From: Actinomycetes bacterium
GTDB lineage: Bacteria; Actinomycetota; Acidimicrobiia; Acidimicrobiales; RAAP-2
Direction: 5' to 3'
Length of the DNA: 6,093 bases
Assembly: GCA_021800645.1 (NCBI GenBank)
Contig: JAJYYT010000135.1
Coordinates: 1-6,093, forward strand
Of the stretch, positions 4,653 through 6,093 are shown piece after piece (position 1 is the first letter of the stretch; the number at the start of each line of letters is the position of its first letter). Made by a program: the position numbers and the translations under genes. The notes beneath the pieces were generated by a model. That model did not search any database and was not told the DNA's origin. It was given only the letters and a program-made list of their open reading frames with translations.

Positions 4653-5358
4653 ACCGCGCCAGGTGGAGGGCATCACCGACGGCGCGGCGCGGCTGGCCGA
4701 GCGGCTCGGCCACGACCTTGAGGGCGTGCCGCTGCTCCAGCGGGCGCTTTCGCACCGAAGCTGGTGCGCCGAGCAGGGCGGCCCGCCCTCCAACGAGCGG
4801 CTGGAGTTCCTCGGGGACGCCGTCCTCGGCCTCGTGGTCGCTGAGTACTGCTACCGCCGCTTCCCCGAGATGCCCGAAGGCGAGCTCGCCAAGGTGCGGG
4901 CGGCGGTCGTGAATGCCCGGGTCCTCGCCGAGGTGGCCGAGCAGCTCGGCATCGGCGACGCGCTCCTTCTCGGCAAGGGAGAGGAGGCGTCCGGCGGGCG
5001 GACGAAGCCGTCGATCCTGGCGGACGCCCTCGAGGCGGTGCTCGGCGCCCTGTACCTCGAGTCGGGCTGGACGGCGGCGGAGCGGGTGATCCTCACCTTC
5101 CTCGGGCCGCGCATCGAGCGGGCAGCAGCGGAGCCGGACGACTTCGACCAAAAGGGGCTGCTCCAGGAGCTGACGGTGCGGCAGGGCGAGGGGATCCCGC
5201 GCTACGTGGTGGTCGGCTCGGGTCCGGACCACGACCGCCAGTTCGAGGCCGCCGTCTTCGTGAACGGCTTGCGCCGCGGTGCCGGCGTGGGCGGGACGAA
5301 GAAGGATGCCGAGCAGGAAGCGGCCCGCCAGGCGCTCTCGGAGCTGCGGCGTGCCTGA
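4624..5358 (+). CDS. rnc: Ribonuclease III
   Basis: RNase III cuts double-stranded RNA and processes rRNA precursors as a Mg-dependent dimer. The 244-residue product has the family layout: a catalytic domain with ALSHRSW, the signature NERLEFLGDAVLG (57-69) with Glu61 and Asp65, and ILADALEAVLGALYLE with Asp133 and Glu136. These are the four metal-binding acidic residues. A C-terminal double-stranded RNA-binding domain follows (about 172-242), from DQKGLLQELTVRQ to GTKKDAEQEAARQAL. The start is uncertain: ATG 4624 overlaps acpP by 29 bases and has no ribosome binding site, while GTG 4663 gives 231 residues and lies 10 bases after the acpP stop but also lacks a well-spaced site. The stop overlaps mutM by 8 bases. 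An rnc next to acpP and mutM is common in bacteria. Confidence 0.95.
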   Translation: MSSQSSERAEPRQVEGITDGAARLAERLGHDLEGVPLLQRALSHRSWCAEQGGPPSNERLEFLGDAVLGLVVAEYCYRRFPEMPEGELAKVRAAVVNARVLAEVAEQLGIGDALLLGKGEEASGGRTKPSILADALEAVLGALYLESGWTAAERVILTFLGPRIERAAAEPDDFDQKGLLQELTVRQGEGIPRYVVVGSGPDHDRQFEAAVFVNGLRRGAGVGGTKKDAEQEAARQALSELRRA

Positions 5359-6093
5359 GCTTCCCGAGGTGGAGACCCTCCGCCAGGACCTGGCCAAGGA
5401 GGTCGTCGGCAGGAAGATCAAGTCGGTCGCGGTGACCAACGGACGTTCGGTCCGCCGGCATGCGAGCGCGAAGCACTTCCGTGCGCTGCTCGAGGGTCGC
5501 ACGGTCAAGGCGGTCGCCAGGCTCGGCAAGTACCTGCTCTGCATCCTCGACAACCAGGACACCTTGGTCATCCACCTCGGAATGAGCGGCCAGCTCCTGC
5601 GGGTGAAGAGCGCCAAGGAGCCGAAGCCCAAGCACACCCACGTCGTCATCGCCTTCACCCAAGGCGGAGAGCTGCGCTACGTCGACCCCCGGACCTTTGG
5701 TGAGATGTTCGTGTCCAGCCCGCTCTCGGAGGGCGCGACGGCCAACGGCTCGGCTCTGCCTCCAGGCATAGCGGCCGGCGACGGCGCGGCGCTCCGGCGC
5801 CAGGTACCCGAGCTCTCCCACCTCGGCTTCGACCCGATCGAGGACGTGATGAGCTGGGACCGTTTCGGTCTCCTCCTGCGCCAGCACCGCAGCGGGCTGA
5901 AGGCGCTCCTCATGGACCAGGAGTTCGTCTCGGGGATCGGCAACCTCTACTCCGACGAGATCCTCTTCAGCGCAGGCCTCCGCTACGACCGGTTGTCCGA
6001 CGGGCTGTCGGCGACCGAGGTCCGACGGCTCTACCGCGCGATGGTCGAGACGCTGAGCGAGGCGATCAAGCACCGGGGCTCCACGCTCGTCGA
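5351..6093 (+). CDS. mutM: Formamidopyrimidine-DNA glycosylase (MutM/Fpg), C-terminus beyond the window
   Basis: MutM removes 8-oxoguanine and formamidopyrimidines from DNA and cuts the abasic site by beta,delta-elimination. The start PELPEVETLR is diagnostic: Pro2, exposed after Met removal, is the nucleophile, and Glu3 is catalytic. Lys60 (in LGKYLL) matches the conserved DNA-contacting lysine. Met78 (HLGMSGQL), Arg114 and Phe116 (DPRTFGEM) match the residues that fill the gap left by the flipped base. The H2TH region is LKALLMDQEFVSGIGNLYSDE (183-203). The window ends after 247 residues at HRGSTLVD, so the C-terminal zinc finger is not seen. Residues about 122-152 are an A/G/S/P-rich insertion between the N-terminal domain and the H2TH domain. 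GTG 5351 has GGAG 7 bases upstream and overlaps the rnc stop by 8 bases. Confidence 0.96.
   Translation, partial: MPELPEVETLRQDLAKEVVGRKIKSVAVTNGRSVRRHASAKHFRALLEGRTVKAVARLGKYLLCILDNQDTLVIHLGMSGQLLRVKSAKEPKPKHTHVVIAFTQGGELRYVDPRTFGEMFVSSPLSEGATANGSALPPGIAAGDGAALRRQVPELSHLGFDPIEDVMSWDRFGLLLRQHRSGLKALLMDQEFVSGIGNLYSDEILFSAGLRYDRLSDGLSATEVRRLYRAMVETLSEAIKHRGSTLV

Noticed and set aside
4462..6073. Minus-strand frames opposite acpP, rnc and mutM (398 and 326 residues)
   Set aside because: They are antisense to genes with intact catalytic motifs, and show no domain or plausible start.
1..6093. A new defence, mobile or biosynthetic system
   Set aside because: Every gene belongs to a known housekeeping or transporter family, codon use looks even, and I found no inverted-repeat ends, integrase, tRNA, or array-like repeats.

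Overview
The window is a high-GC (roughly 70% by eye) stretch of bacterial chromosome carrying a compact housekeeping operon on the + strand, with one divergent partial transporter gene at the left edge. GC content, heavy use of GTG starts and gene content all point to Actinomycetota. Several features suggest a deep-branching lineage such as Acidimicrobiia: a SepIVA-type DivIVA-like protein directly after coaD, a DUF177 protein before rpmF, and the run plsX-acpP-rnc-mutM. The lineage is an inference from order and motifs, not from a search.

Layout: (1) bases 1-630, minus strand: the N-terminal part of a major facilitator superfamily transporter, running off the left edge. (2) bases 631-672: a short divergent intergenic region with a possible -10 element placed for a leaderless rsmD transcript. 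(3) bases 673-2311, plus strand: rsmD, coaD and a sepIVA-like gene, joined by two 4-base GTGA stop/start overlaps. (4) bases 2312-2399: a purine-rich gap with a 13-base tandem repeat that ends in a near-perfect ribosome binding site. (5) bases 2400-4320: DUF177 (yceD), rpmF (L32) and plsX, with a hairpin-rich 123-base leader before rpmF. (6) bases 4321-4355: a short gap with a possible acpP promoter and a clear ribosome binding site. (7) bases 4356-6093: acpP, rnc and mutM, the last cut by the right edge.

The operon mixes ribosome production (RsmD methylates 16S rRNA, DUF177 is tied to 23S rRNA, L32 is a ribosomal protein, RNase III processes rRNA), acyl and CoA metabolism (CoaD makes the CoA precursor that supplies the ACP prosthetic group, ACP carries acyl chains, PlsX turns acyl-ACP into acyl-phosphate for phospholipids), cell division (SepIVA-like) and DNA repair (MutM). 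Together these link growth rate, membrane supply and septation. The gene set is conserved and mostly textbook. I see no mobile element, CRISPR array, RNA gene or defence system, and no convincing undescribed system. The points worth a second look are small: regulatory structure between genes, a MutM linker insertion, a repeat tail on PlsX, and start-codon usage.
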